A stretch of DNA of 9,993 nucleotides from Pseudomonadota bacterium. GTDB lineage: Bacteria > BMS3Abin14. The notes beneath the pieces were generated by a model. That model saw only the letters and a program-made list of their open reading frames with translations. It ran no database searches and was not told the origin of the DNA. The DNA lies in assembly GCA_003229755.1 (NCBI GenBank), contig QIFJ01000192.1, positions 1 to 9,993 on the forward strand, written 5' to 3'. The translations under genes were made by a program, and so were the position numbers. Below are positions 1-6,154 of the stretch, piece after piece; the stretch's first letter is position 1, and each line of letters begins with the position of its first letter.

Positions 1-418
1 GGAGCAGGTTCCCGGCCGGCCCCAGCATGGAGGCCAACTGGAAAAAGACGGCCCTTACGTCCGCTCCGTATATGAAGATATCTGTCCAGAATAGCCTGAG
101 GTTGAACAGATAAAAGACAAGAAAATCAGCCAGGTAAAAACTCGTCAGCAGCAGCGCAGCTGATTTTGCCAGAAAACCGACGGCACGACTTTTCATTAGT
201 ATGACGGGCAGGAGTATGATCAGGACCAGGGCAACCACCAGTGCATCGTGCTTCAAAACGGCGAACCCGAAGCTTCCCTTGAGCCCCGTGATGCTGCTGA
301 AACGATCTTCCACGAGGAGGGCCCTGGCTGCCAATATGAAGATAGACAACAGGACGAGAGCTGCCAGGATCAATGCAGGGATAAATCTGAGATATCGGTG
401 TTTTCTTGATTCTGTCAT
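1..418 (-). CDS. N-terminal part of a multi-pass membrane protein, possibly sulfatase/LTA-synthase-like
   Basis: This open frame begins at an ATG at 418 and runs off the window after about 139 codons. It is partial: the start is present and the C-terminus is missing. An in-frame TAG lies nine codons upstream with no other start between, so the ATG is the only choice, although its SD (GACGG) is poor. The product begins MTESRKHRYLRF and has at least three hydrophobic segments, at roughly residues 12-30, 63-78 and 84-105. After the third comes an aromatic stretch FYLFNLRLFWTDIF. Four or five N-terminal helices with an FN-RL-W/F-D signature recall the membrane part of periplasmic-facing sulfatase or phosphoglycerol-transferase (LtaS/MdoB-like) proteins, but the catalytic domain lies outside the window. 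That assignment is only a suggestion. The gene is divergent from the glycosyltransferase at 633, with 214 nt between them. Confidence 0.6.
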   Translation of the reverse strand, partial: MTESRKHRYLRFIPALILAALVLLSIFILAARALLVEDRFSSITGLKGSFGFAVLKHDALVVALVLIILLPVILMKSRAVGFLAKSAALLLTSFYLADFLVFYLFNLRLFWTDIFIYGADVRAVFFQLASMLGPAGNLL

Positions 419-557
419 CCGTCTGGTCTGGTTTGTATATCGCTATGCTCCGCGTTTATCCCGAGTGCAGTATATAGCATATTGACGATATACGGTATTG
501 GGAAGGGGGCGGGAACGACATCTATCTGGCTGTGGCCCCTTTTTCACTTATTTTTCC

Positions 558-571
558 TTTCCGATCGGAAA
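558..571. promoter_or_regulatory. 14-bp perfect palindrome in the divergent promoter region
   Basis: TTTCCGATCGGAAA is its own reverse complement. It sits in the 214-nt space between two divergent genes, 62 nt upstream of the glycosyltransferase ATG. A second, smaller inverted repeat, AACGG-(6 A)-CCGTT at 582-597, runs directly into a TATAAT-like hexamer at 597-602, which has no convincing -35 box 17 nt upstream. A position and symmetry like this suit an operator for a dimeric regulator. That function is inference, since a 14-bp palindrome can also occur by chance. Confidence 0.35.
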
Positions 572-632
572 CCGCCTCAAAAACGGAAAAAACCGTTATA
601 ATTAAAAGAGTATAAAAGGAAGGTGAACTCAA

Positions 633-1767
633 ATGAGAGTTGGTTTCATTTCATCCTACCCGCCCATCGAGTGCGGCATAGCCACCTATTCTCAATACCT
701 GTGTGAGAAATTGAGGAAGAAACAGACAGATCTGCATATAGTCACCCATTTCGGGGGGAGCGGTCATCAGGTCCACCCGTCATTCGACTACGAAGACGGT
801 GATCTTGCCAGTAAAGCTTTCAGGGTCATGTCGAGGTTGACACCGGATGTGGTCCACATTCAGCACGAATTCGGCCTGTTCGGGAACTATTACGGGGTTT
901 CCGTCATCCCCCTGATAATGCAGTTTCGGTTGGCCGGCATCCCCGTCGTAACCACTCTGCACACTGTGTATGATAACATTCCTTGGGAACAGAAGATGAT
1001 TTTCGAATCCATAGTTTCCAACTCAGAAAGAGTTATAGTTCACGAAGCATTTCAGAAAGAGTCCTTAGGAAATATACTTGACGCAGAGATGCTCCAAAAG
1101 ATCGCCATCATTCCGCATGGGGCAAGGGATATGGAAACAGTCCCCGACGCGAGAAACCGCCTGGGTCTCCCGGAGGACAAGCGGATCATACTGATGGCAG
1201 GGTACTTAAGGCCCTCGAAAAATTTCGAACTGGTCATTGATATCTTTCCTGAGATCGTGAAACAGCTCCCGGACGCTGTTCTGGTCCTGGCGAGCAAAAT
1301 CAGGGGTACAGAATACAGGGATTACAGGGACTTTATTTTCGATTTAATATCCAAATCGCCCAAAAGGGATCAGATCTACATACTCAGGGGACAGCTCCCT
1401 CAACACATCTTCGATTCCGCCATCAGCGCGTCAGACGTGGTGGTCCTTCCCTACAACATCACTTCACAGAGTGGAATTCTCGCCCACTGCTTTGCTTTCA
1501 GAAAACCTAGCCAGCAGCAGCGTGGCCATGCGCCTGGTCCTCGATAGAACTGGGGCCGGTATGACCTGTGAGAACCGGGAAGAATACGTTCAGAACATCG
1601 TAAACATACTTTCCGACACCACGTTGGCCAAAAGCCTTTCACAAAAGGCTGATCAATATGTCAGAGAAGAAATATCCTGGTCCATAGTAGCCGATCAGCA
1701 CCTGGATATTTACCGATCCACTATGGAGATTCCAGGCATCGAATCCCGTATCATCATGGTCGAATAA
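633..1767 (+). pseudogene. GT4-type glycosyltransferase, broken by a frameshift near 1509
   Basis: This is a retaining GT-B fold glycosyltransferase that would transfer a sugar from a nucleotide-sugar donor in the cytoplasm. The first frame (633-1547) gives 304 residues: an N-terminal SSYPPIECGIATYSQYL loop, HIQHEFGLFG, TTLHT, IPHG, the second-domain start GYLRPSKNFELVI, and SQSGILAHCFAFRKP. After KP the family pattern continues in the next frame, from about 1510 to 1767: ASSSVAMRLVLDRTGAGM, EEYVQNIVNILSD and a SWSIVADQHLDIY tail. Joined, they make a normal-length protein of about 378 residues. The break lies at 1506-1512, where two missing bases (or one extra) would restore K-P-x-A-S-S. The start is supported by AGGAAGG at 617-623. 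The stop precedes the GH130 ATG by 11 nt, so the two form an operon. It is either a true pseudogene or a sequencing or assembly error. Sugar specificity cannot be read from the sequence. Confidence 0.8.
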
Positions 1768-1778
1768 GGAGAAATTCC

Positions 1779-2723
1779 ATGGAGATCAAAGGATCTTTCT
1801 ACCCTTTCAAGCGTTATTCAGATAATCCCATCCTGACCAAGGAGGATGTCCCCTATCCCTGCAACACCGTTTTCAACGCGGCCGCAATCAAATTCAACAA
1901 TAAATATCTGCTCATCCTCCGAATTGAGGACCAGAGAGGAAGGAGTCATTTAACTCTAGCGAGATCCAACGATGGATATAACTTCAAAGTCGACGAAGAG
2001 ATCTGGGCCCAACCATCGGAAGACCCTGAGTATGAGCCTTACGAGCGGTTCGGACTCGAGGATCCGCGGGTTACCATGATCGATGGAACATATTACATCA
2101 CTTACACAGCCTTTGGGCCTTATGGCCCAAGGGTGGCTATATCCAGCACAGATGATTTCAGGGAATTTAATCGCATCTGTCTTGCCACTGAGGTTGAAAA
2201 TAAGGACGCCGTTTTATTCCCGGAAAAAATCAATGGTCATTACGTGATGATTAACCGTCCCACGGGAGGCGGAAGTGGCGCGGGATCCATATGGATCACC
2301 TACTCACCCGATCTGGTTCACTGGGGAAGATCGAGGGCTATCATGACTCCGGAGCCGGGATGGGGCGGTTCGAAACTCGGCATATCAACACCCCCGGTGA
2401 GGACCGACTGTGGCTGGCTTGCCCTGTATCATGGTGTACGGGCCACTGCATCAGGGAGACTGTACAGGATAGGAGCCCTCCTGCTCGACCTGGAAAATCC
2501 GGAGAAGATCATCGGCTATACTCCATACTTCATCTTCGGCCCCGAGTACGACTACGAACGGATCGGGGATGTCCCCAACGTGGTGTTTCCCTGCGGCTTG
2601 ATCGTCGAGGATGACGGAATGATCAAAATGTACTATGGAGCTGCCGATACCTGCATAGCTCTGGCAGAAGGCCCCCTGGATGAACTTATGAAGATCTGCC
2701 AGTGCGGTCCGACCACCTGTTAG
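1779..2723 (+). CDS. GH130-family glycoside phosphorylase/hydrolase (DUF377-like)
   Basis: The 314-residue product matches the five-bladed beta-propeller GH130 family. Known members phosphorolyse or hydrolyse beta-mannosides such as mannosyl-GlcNAc or beta-1,2-mannobiose. Visible motifs, in order, are FNAAAI, RIEDQRGRSHL, GLEDPRVT (the EDPR motif holding the proposed catalytic Asp), KDAVLFPEK, NRPTGG, KLGISTPPV-GWLALYHGV, LLDLENPEKI, GDVPNVVFPCG and YYGAADT-IALA. No signal peptide is seen, so it should be cytoplasmic, which fits a phosphorylase rather than a secreted hydrolase. AAGGAG at 1766-1771 lies 7 nt before the ATG. It follows the glycosyltransferase stop by 11 nt and probably shares its transcript. 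GT4-GH130 pairing suggests synthesis or recycling of one oligosaccharide, perhaps mannose-containing; that is inference. It converges on smpB with an 18-nt gap and no obvious terminator between them. Confidence 0.88.
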   Translation: MEIKGSFYPFKRYSDNPILTKEDVPYPCNTVFNAAAIKFNNKYLLILRIEDQRGRSHLTLARSNDGYNFKVDEEIWAQPSEDPEYEPYERFGLEDPRVTMIDGTYYITYTAFGPYGPRVAISSTDDFREFNRICLATEVENKDAVLFPEKINGHYVMINRPTGGGSGAGSIWITYSPDLVHWGRSRAIMTPEPGWGGSKLGISTPPVRTDCGWLALYHGVRATASGRLYRIGALLLDLENPEKIIGYTPYFIFGPEYDYERIGDVPNVVFPCGLIVEDDGMIKMYYGAADTCIALAEGPLDELMKICQCGPTTC

Positions 2724-2741
2724 AAAGTAAGAACTCTCTTG

Positions 2742-3194
2742 TCAGTCGTCTTTAAGCGCCCGGGCCATTTCTAAATCCTGTTCCCGTTTCTTGATCGTCT
2801 CCCGCTTATCGTGCAGTTTCTTGCCCCTCCCTACACCCAGCTCAAGCTTGATGAGGCGCCCCCTGGTGTACAGCCGGAGAGGGACGAGGGTCAGCCCCTT
2901 TTCAAGGACCTTGCCCGACAGCCTCTTTATCTCGTTTGCCTTAAGAAGCAGTTTGCGGTCCCGGACGGGATCGTGATTGAAGTGGCCAGCCTGCTCATAG
3001 TGGCTTATGTGAGCGCCTATCAGAAATACTTCACCGTTCCGGATATCGGCATAGCTTTCCTGAATATTCGCCTTGCCGTTGCGGATCGATTTTACTTCCG
3101 TTCCCAAAAGAGATATTCCGGCATCCAGTTTCTCCAGGATCTCGTATTCGAACCTGGCCCTTCGGTTCAAAACCAGTGTGCGACCCTTTACCAC
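2742..3194 (-). CDS. smpB: SsrA-binding protein SmpB
   Basis: SmpB binds tmRNA (SsrA) and delivers it to stalled ribosomes for trans-translation. The 150-residue product begins V(M)VKGRTLVLNRRARFEYEIL and carries the family core: GTEVKSIRNGKANIQESYADI, HISHYEQAGHFNHDPVRDRKLLL, EIKRLSGKVLEKGLTLVPLRLY and the C-terminal KLHDKRETIKKREQDLEMARALK tail that enters the decoding centre. The open frame reaches 3299, but the extra 35 residues are not SmpB-like. A GTG at 3194 has GGGAGG six nt upstream and gives the normal family length, so it is preferred. The stop of a 63-aa ORF lies 26 nt upstream, suggesting co-transcription and possible control through that ORF's hairpin leader. The tmRNA gene itself is not in this window. 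Confidence 0.96.
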   Translation of the reverse strand: MVKGRTLVLNRRARFEYEILEKLDAGISLLGTEVKSIRNGKANIQESYADIRNGEVFLIGAHISHYEQAGHFNHDPVRDRKLLLKANEIKRLSGKVLEKGLTLVPLRLYTRGRLIKLELGVGRGKKLHDKRETIKKREQDLEMARALKDD

Positions 3195-3220
3195 ACGCCA
3201 CCTCCCGCAACTTCCACCAT

Positions 3221-3412
3221 TTAATTTTTCAGCCGCTTCTTCATGTGATCGAGACCGCCCTTCCGTTGCCGGTCTTTTTCTTCCTCTGACATACAGCAAC
3301 GATACTTGAGATTATCAATATTTTGGGATATCGTCTTTTCAGCTTCATCGTTGTCAGGGTCGAAAAAAGTCCATCCATGGCTTTTTACTCTGCGGAAAGT
3401 GAAGAGTGTCAT
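3221..3412 (-). CDS. Small hypothetical protein (63 aa) just upstream of smpB
   Basis: I do not recognise this family. The frame opens at a GTG at 3418, but the ATG at 3412 is a better start: GGAGG lies 9 nt before the ATG and only 3 nt before the GTG. The product starts MTLFTFRRVKSHGWTFFDPD, contains a paired cysteine (CC), and ends in a highly charged stretch (EEEKDRQRKGG..KKRLKN). It has no membrane segment and no recognised domain. It precedes smpB by 26 nt on the same strand and probably shares its mRNA. Its SD lies within the 3' arm of a perfect 15-bp hairpin (3423-3465), so translation should be restrained unless the hairpin opens. It could be a real small protein, a leader ORF controlling smpB, or a chance frame. 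The strong SD favours real translation. Confidence 0.5.
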   Translation of the reverse strand: MTLFTFRRVKSHGWTFFDPDNDEAEKTISQNIDNLKYRCCMSEEEKDRQRKGGLDHMKKRLKN

Positions 3413-3422
3413 TTTCACTTTC

Positions 3423-3465
3423 CTCCCAAATCAATAAATTGCACTGCAAGTTATTGATTTGGGAG
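3423..3465 (-). promoter_or_regulatory. Near-perfect 43-nt hairpin burying a Shine-Dalgarno site
   Basis: The arms CTCCCAAATCAATAA (3423-3437) and its exact reverse complement (3451-3465) form a 15-bp stem. Inside, after one mismatch, TTGCA-C-TGCAA (3439-3449) extends the pairing almost to the tip. In a minus-strand transcript the end of the 3' arm is GGGAG, and the SD GGAGG (3422-3426) for the ATG at 3412 has four of its five bases in the stem base. There is no U-tract after it, so it does not look like an intrinsic terminator. A translational switch (thermometer, protein- or RNA-opened), an mRNA-end stabiliser or a DNA palindrome bound by a protein are all possible. Confidence 0.6.
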
Positions 3466-3480
3466 CCCCTTAATGGTCCC

Positions 3481-3534
3481 GTTGATGACTTTTTTTGAAG
3501 TTATCAACATTGCTACAATAACTTTGTTAATAAC
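3481..3534. repeat. Three GTTnATnAC-type 9-mers forming overlapping inverted repeats
   Basis: GTTGATGAC (3481-3489), GTTATCAAC (3500-3508, the reverse of GTTGATAAC) and GTTAATAAC (3526-3534) lie in AT-rich DNA upstream of the 63-aa ORF and the SD hairpin. The first two make an 11-bp inverted repeat with one G-T wobble around a T-rich loop. The second and third make another, with arms at 3500-3509 and 3525-3534. This looks like a cluster of operator half-sites or a promoter-proximal structured leader. No regulator is identifiable here. Confidence 0.35.
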
Positions 3535-3536
3535 GA

Positions 3537-3601
3537 GTTTCAAGTTTAGTATTGGGAATTGGAGATTAGAGCATTAGATATTAGAACATTAGACATTGGA
3601 T
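3537..3601 (+). repeat. Degenerate heptamer array, ATTAGA/ATTGGA words
   Basis: Nine units begin at 3537, 3544, 3551, 3558, 3565, 3573, 3580, 3588 and 3595, so the spacing is 7 or 8 nt. The first two are GTTTCAA and GTTTAGT. The rest are ATTGGGA, ATTGGAG, ATTAGAGC, ATTAGAT, ATTAGAAC, ATTAGAC and ATTGGAT. The 14-mer ATTAGAGCATTAGA at 3565-3578 recurs exactly, inverted, at 9053-9066. The array is noncoding and of unknown function. Confidence 0.75.
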
Positions 3602-3613
3602 TATATATTTACA

Positions 3614-3694
3614 CCCCTCCCTTGATGGGAGGGGACAAAGGGGAGGGTGGTAGGATATCCCCCTCTCCTCAATCCTCTCCCACCAGGGGAGAGG
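3614..3694. repeat. GC-rich double-hairpin intergenic repeat (REP-like)
   Basis: Two matching hairpins lie close together: CCCCTCCC-TTGAT-GGGAGGGG (3614-3634) and CCTCTCCC-ACCAG-GGGAGAGG (3674-3694), each with an 8-bp stem and a 5-nt loop. The purine-rich GGGGAGGGTGG between them adds alternative pairings. From memory, elements of this type are common between genes in proteobacterial genomes, and read-through peptides such as SPSPQSSPTRGE are their typical false ORFs. The element ends 16 nt before the zinc-ribbon gene and may affect its mRNA. Confidence 0.65.
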
Positions 3695-3710
3695 AAGAGT
3701 GGAGAACACT

Positions 3711-3863
3711 ATGTCTGAACTTCCCTGTCCCTTATGCTCCGCCGACACTCCCCTCGATGGTGGTGAAGAAGCCGGGGACTCCATCATATGCGCCTTCTGC
3801 TTCAGCCCTCTGAAAGTAACCGTCAAGGATGACGGTTCAAAAACCCTTATTGACAATTCCTGA
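3711..3863 (+). CDS. Small CxxC/CxxC zinc-ribbon protein (50 aa)
   Basis: This short gene begins at an ATG with GGAG six nt upstream (3701-3704) and ends with TGA at 3861-3863. The product opens MSELPCPLCSADTPLDGG and has two cysteine pairs, C6-P-L-C9 and C27-A-F-C30, separated by 17 residues. This is the pattern of a single zinc ribbon. The rest is acidic and hydrophilic (EEAGDS..., VKDDGSKTLIDNS). It resembles in size the LysW/CPXCG group of small metal-binding proteins, but it lacks the EDWGE tail that LysW uses as an amino-acid carrier, so LysW is not claimed. It converges on comF, with stop codons 7 nt apart. A hairpin at 3818-3837 lies inside its coding end. The function is unknown, and it could be a rubredoxin-like or protein-binding zinc knuckle. 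Confidence 0.72.
   Translation: MSELPCPLCSADTPLDGGEEAGDSIICAFCFSPLKVTVKDDGSKTLIDNS
3818..3837. terminator. Possible terminator hairpin between convergent comF and zinc-ribbon gene
   Basis: AACCGTCA-AGGA-TGACGGTT forms an 8-bp stem with a 4-nt loop. It lies 34 nt beyond the comF stop on the minus strand and inside the last codons of the zinc-ribbon gene. The following bases are only weakly U-rich in the minus direction (ACTTTC) and not U-rich in the plus direction. It may therefore act as a poor intrinsic terminator for the comF operon, or merely as an mRNA-end stabiliser. Confidence 0.35.
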
Positions 3864-3870
3864 ATTCCAC

Positions 3871-4611
3871 TCAGAGATTGCTGAAGCTCCGGTCCTGTTT
3901 CGCTCTGGCGAGGGTAAGGACCAGCGGCACAGCTCCCGCGGCCTTCAGCACTTTGCAGCATTCTTTTACCGTGGCTCCGGTAGTGTAAACGTCATCGAAA
4001 AGAAGAACCCTTCTGCCGGAAAGCTTCTTGTGGTAACGGCCCGTGCAAAATGCCCCTTTTACATTCTCATCTCTTTGCGCCTGCCCCAATCCCACCTGAG
4101 GCTTTGCGCCTCGTCTCCTGAGAGCATTACTTATAAGTGGAACATTGTGATAATCAGCCAGAGGAGAGGCAAGCAGGGCAGCCTGATTAAATCCCCTTTT
4201 TATCAAGCGCCAGGGTGATACAGGAACGGGAACAACCACATCGAAGGGAGGGATATCCATTGATAAAGCTGCCTCAGCCACTGCACCTTTTAACACATCA
4301 GCCAACGAGAGCTTTTTACCGTACTTAAGCGCGTGAACCGCTTCAGACATCCTGCCGGAAAAGTGGTACATTCCCCTGCACCACTCGAATGGAGGTTTTT
4401 TCCGGATACAGTCCAGGCAAGGGTGCGGCGTGTCTGGTACCGGGAAGGGTATACCGCAAAAAGTGCAGTATCCCTCTGTAATGGGATTGAATTCACTTCT
4501 GCATTCACTACAGCAGTGAGGATATTTTCCTTCTGACAGATCGCCGCACAGGAGGCATAGAGGCGGGTAGATGATATCCAGAAAATCGACCCAACGCCTG
4601 CTGGTGATCAT
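3871..4611 (-). CDS. comF: ComF family phosphoribosyltransferase-like protein
   Basis: The 246-residue protein has the ComF layout. An N-terminal zinc-finger region has CLLCG (from residue 18), HCCSEC, YCTFCG and CLDCIRKKPPFEWC. Next comes the family segment YHFSGRMSEAVHALKYGKK. A C-terminal type I phosphoribosyltransferase domain follows, with the PRPP-loop motif VLLFDDVYTTGATVKECCKVLKAAGA. ComF proteins assist DNA uptake in competent bacteria, and relatives (GntX) occur widely in non-competent ones. In this position the gene is probably a housekeeping helper of unknown reaction. The ATG at 4611 is 7 nt after the gpmI stop and has no good SD, so translation probably depends on coupling to gpmI. 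It is the last gene of the minus-strand run and converges on the zinc-ribbon gene. Confidence 0.92.
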   Translation of the reverse strand: MITSRRWVDFLDIIYPPLCLLCGDLSEGKYPHCCSECRSEFNPITEGYCTFCGIPFPVPDTPHPCLDCIRKKPPFEWCRGMYHFSGRMSEAVHALKYGKKLSLADVLKGAVAEAALSMDIPPFDVVVPVPVSPWRLIKRGFNQAALLASPLADYHNVPLISNALRRRGAKPQVGLGQAQRDENVKGAFCTGRYHKKLSGRRVLLFDDVYTTGATVKECCKVLKAAGAVPLVLTLARAKQDRSFSNL

Positions 4612-4618
4612 CGCAGGA

Positions 4619-6154
4619 TCAAAACAGAGAGGTGCCGGTCATCTCCGCCGGCTGAGCAATACCCATTATCTTGAGAAGGGTGGGCGCCACGTCTGCCAGG
4701 CGTCCCCCGGCAAGCCCGCGTTTTCCTTTCGAGAATTCCGGGCCCACTATAACCAGCGGCACCTGGTGAGTTGTGTGTGCAGTGTGGGCCGTACCTCCAG
4801 GGTCCACCATTGATTCGGCGTTGCCGTGATCAGAAGTGACTATCAGAACACCGCCCAACTTCAGTACTTTATCAGCGATCCGGCCAACACACTCATCAAC
4901 TGCCTCAATAGCAGCTACCGCAGCCTCAAAGACCCCTGTATGGCCCACCATGTCCGGATTGGCGTAGTTTACAAGCACGAAGTCATATCTGCCCGAGTCC
5001 AGCCTCTCCAGGAGCGCCTCTGTAACCTTATCGGCATTCATCCTGGGCTTGAGATCATAGGTGGGCACATCTTTCGGCGACTGGATGAGGCAGCGGTCCT
5101 CACCTTCGAAAAGCTGCTCCACGCCCCCGTTGAAGAAGAAAGTCACGTGGGCATATTTTTCTGTCTCAGCTATTCTGAGCTGAGTCAGCCCCTCCTTGCT
5201 AATAACATCTCCCATAATATTTTCAAGGACGACGGGCGGGAAGGCCACAGGATAGTCGAAACTCTCATCATACTGGGCAAGACAGAGGTAGGATGACAGG
5301 TCCGCTACTGCCGGCCGCGTGAAACCGTCAAACTCCGCGTCGTTAAGAGCATGGGTTATCTCCCTTGCCCTGTCTCCCCTGAAGTTCATGAAAATGACAC
5401 CGTCACCGTCCGAGATCAGGCCTGTGGCGCCACTTTCCCCCTGGATGACTGTGGGGAGTATGAACTCGTCAGTCTCACCACGGTCATATGCCTTCCGGAC
5501 AGCCTCTTCACCTGATGTGGCTACCTCACCTTTTCCGGCCACCATGGCTCTGTAGGCCATTTCCAGACGGTTCCACCTGTTGTCACGATCCATGGCATAG
5601 TACCTCCCCGACACAACAGCAATACTTCCCTTGCCAAGGGATGCGAGATGCGATTCCATATTCCGTATGTGATCAATTCCGCTGTTTGGAGGTGTATCCC
5701 TTCCATCCATGAAGGCATGAATGAAAATATCATCGATCCCCGATGAAGCGGCAAGGGAGACCAGGACTTTTATCTGATCGATGTGGCTGTGGACCCCTCC
5801 GTCGGACAGGAGGCCCATCACGTGGAGTCTTCCCGAGGCCTTTTTTGTCTGTTCAAAAGATTTTGAAAAAGCGGGATTCTTCAGGAACTCCCCGGATGCG
5901 ATAGCCTTATTTATACGCGTGAGATCCTGGTGGACAATGCGGCCGGCACCCAGGTTGAGATGGCCGACTTCAGAATTTCCTATCTGGCCGTTGGGCAGGC
6001 CCACATCCTCACCGGACGCGCCAAGAATTGTAGTTGGATAGAGCCTTTGAAGGGAATCCATATTGGGAGTCCTGGCGGCGGCAATTGCATCGAAGCTTTC
6101 ACCTGAGGATATCCCCCAGCCGTCCAGGACCATTAGTACTGTTGGAGTCTTCAC
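4619..6154 (-). CDS. gpmI: 2,3-bisphosphoglycerate-independent phosphoglycerate mutase
   Basis: GpmI is a two-metal (Mn) cytoplasmic enzyme of the alkaline-phosphatase superfamily. It interconverts 3- and 2-phosphoglycerate in glycolysis and gluconeogenesis. The 511-residue length is standard. The motifs are complete: VLMVLDGWG at the start (metal Asp11), GNSEVGHLNLGAGR with catalytic Ser61, DGRDTPP, GRYYAMDRDNRW, NFRGDRAREIT, NYANPDMVGHTG, TSDHGNAE and HTTHQVPLV. The start is a GTG at 6154 that overlaps the upstream lapAB stop as GTGA, a sign of translational coupling. Its own SD is weak. comF follows after 7 nt. No residue appears missing. Confidence 0.97.
   Translation of the reverse strand: MKTPTVLMVLDGWGISSGESFDAIAAARTPNMDSLQRLYPTTILGASGEDVGLPNGQIGNSEVGHLNLGAGRIVHQDLTRINKAIASGEFLKNPAFSKSFEQTKKASGRLHVMGLLSDGGVHSHIDQIKVLVSLAASSGIDDIFIHAFMDGRDTPPNSGIDHIRNMESHLASLGKGSIAVVSGRYYAMDRDNRWNRLEMAYRAMVAGKGEVATSGEEAVRKAYDRGETDEFILPTVIQGESGATGLISDGDGVIFMNFRGDRAREITHALNDAEFDGFTRPAVADLSSYLCLAQYDESFDYPVAFPPVVLENIMGDVISKEGLTQLRIAETEKYAHVTFFFNGGVEQLFEGEDRCLIQSPKDVPTYDLKPRMNADKVTEALLERLDSGRYDFVLVNYANPDMVGHTGVFEAAVAAIEAVDECVGRIADKVLKLGGVLIVTSDHGNAESMVDPGGTAHTAHTTHQVPLVIVGPEFSKGKRGLAGGRLADVAPTLLKIMGIAQPAEMTGTSLF

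Noticed and set aside
1500..1530. Programmed ribosomal frameshift in the glycosyltransferase
   Set aside because: No slippery heptamer, internal SD or following stem is evident. A plain indel explains it better.
3195..3299. Longer smpB start at 3299
   Set aside because: The extension is out of family, overlaps the 63-aa ORF, and the GTG at 3194 has a well-placed GGGAGG.
3423..3465. Rho-independent terminator
   Set aside because: The stem is strong, but no U-tract follows on either strand and the 3' arm supplies an SD instead.
3559..3813. 84-aa plus-strand ORF with SPSPQSSPTRGE
   Set aside because: It translates the GC-rich intergenic repeat and then a shifted frame of the zinc-ribbon gene.
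3711..3863. LysW amino-group carrier protein
   Set aside because: Size and cysteine pairs are similar, but the C-terminal EDWGE carrier tail is absent and no lysine or arginine biosynthesis genes are nearby.
3581..3961. 126-aa minus-strand ORF
   Set aside because: It runs across the repeat, the antisense of the zinc-ribbon gene and a shifted frame of comF; no family features.
4826..5296. 156-aa plus-strand ORF inside gpmI
   Set aside because: It is antisense to a fully conserved gene and shows no family features.
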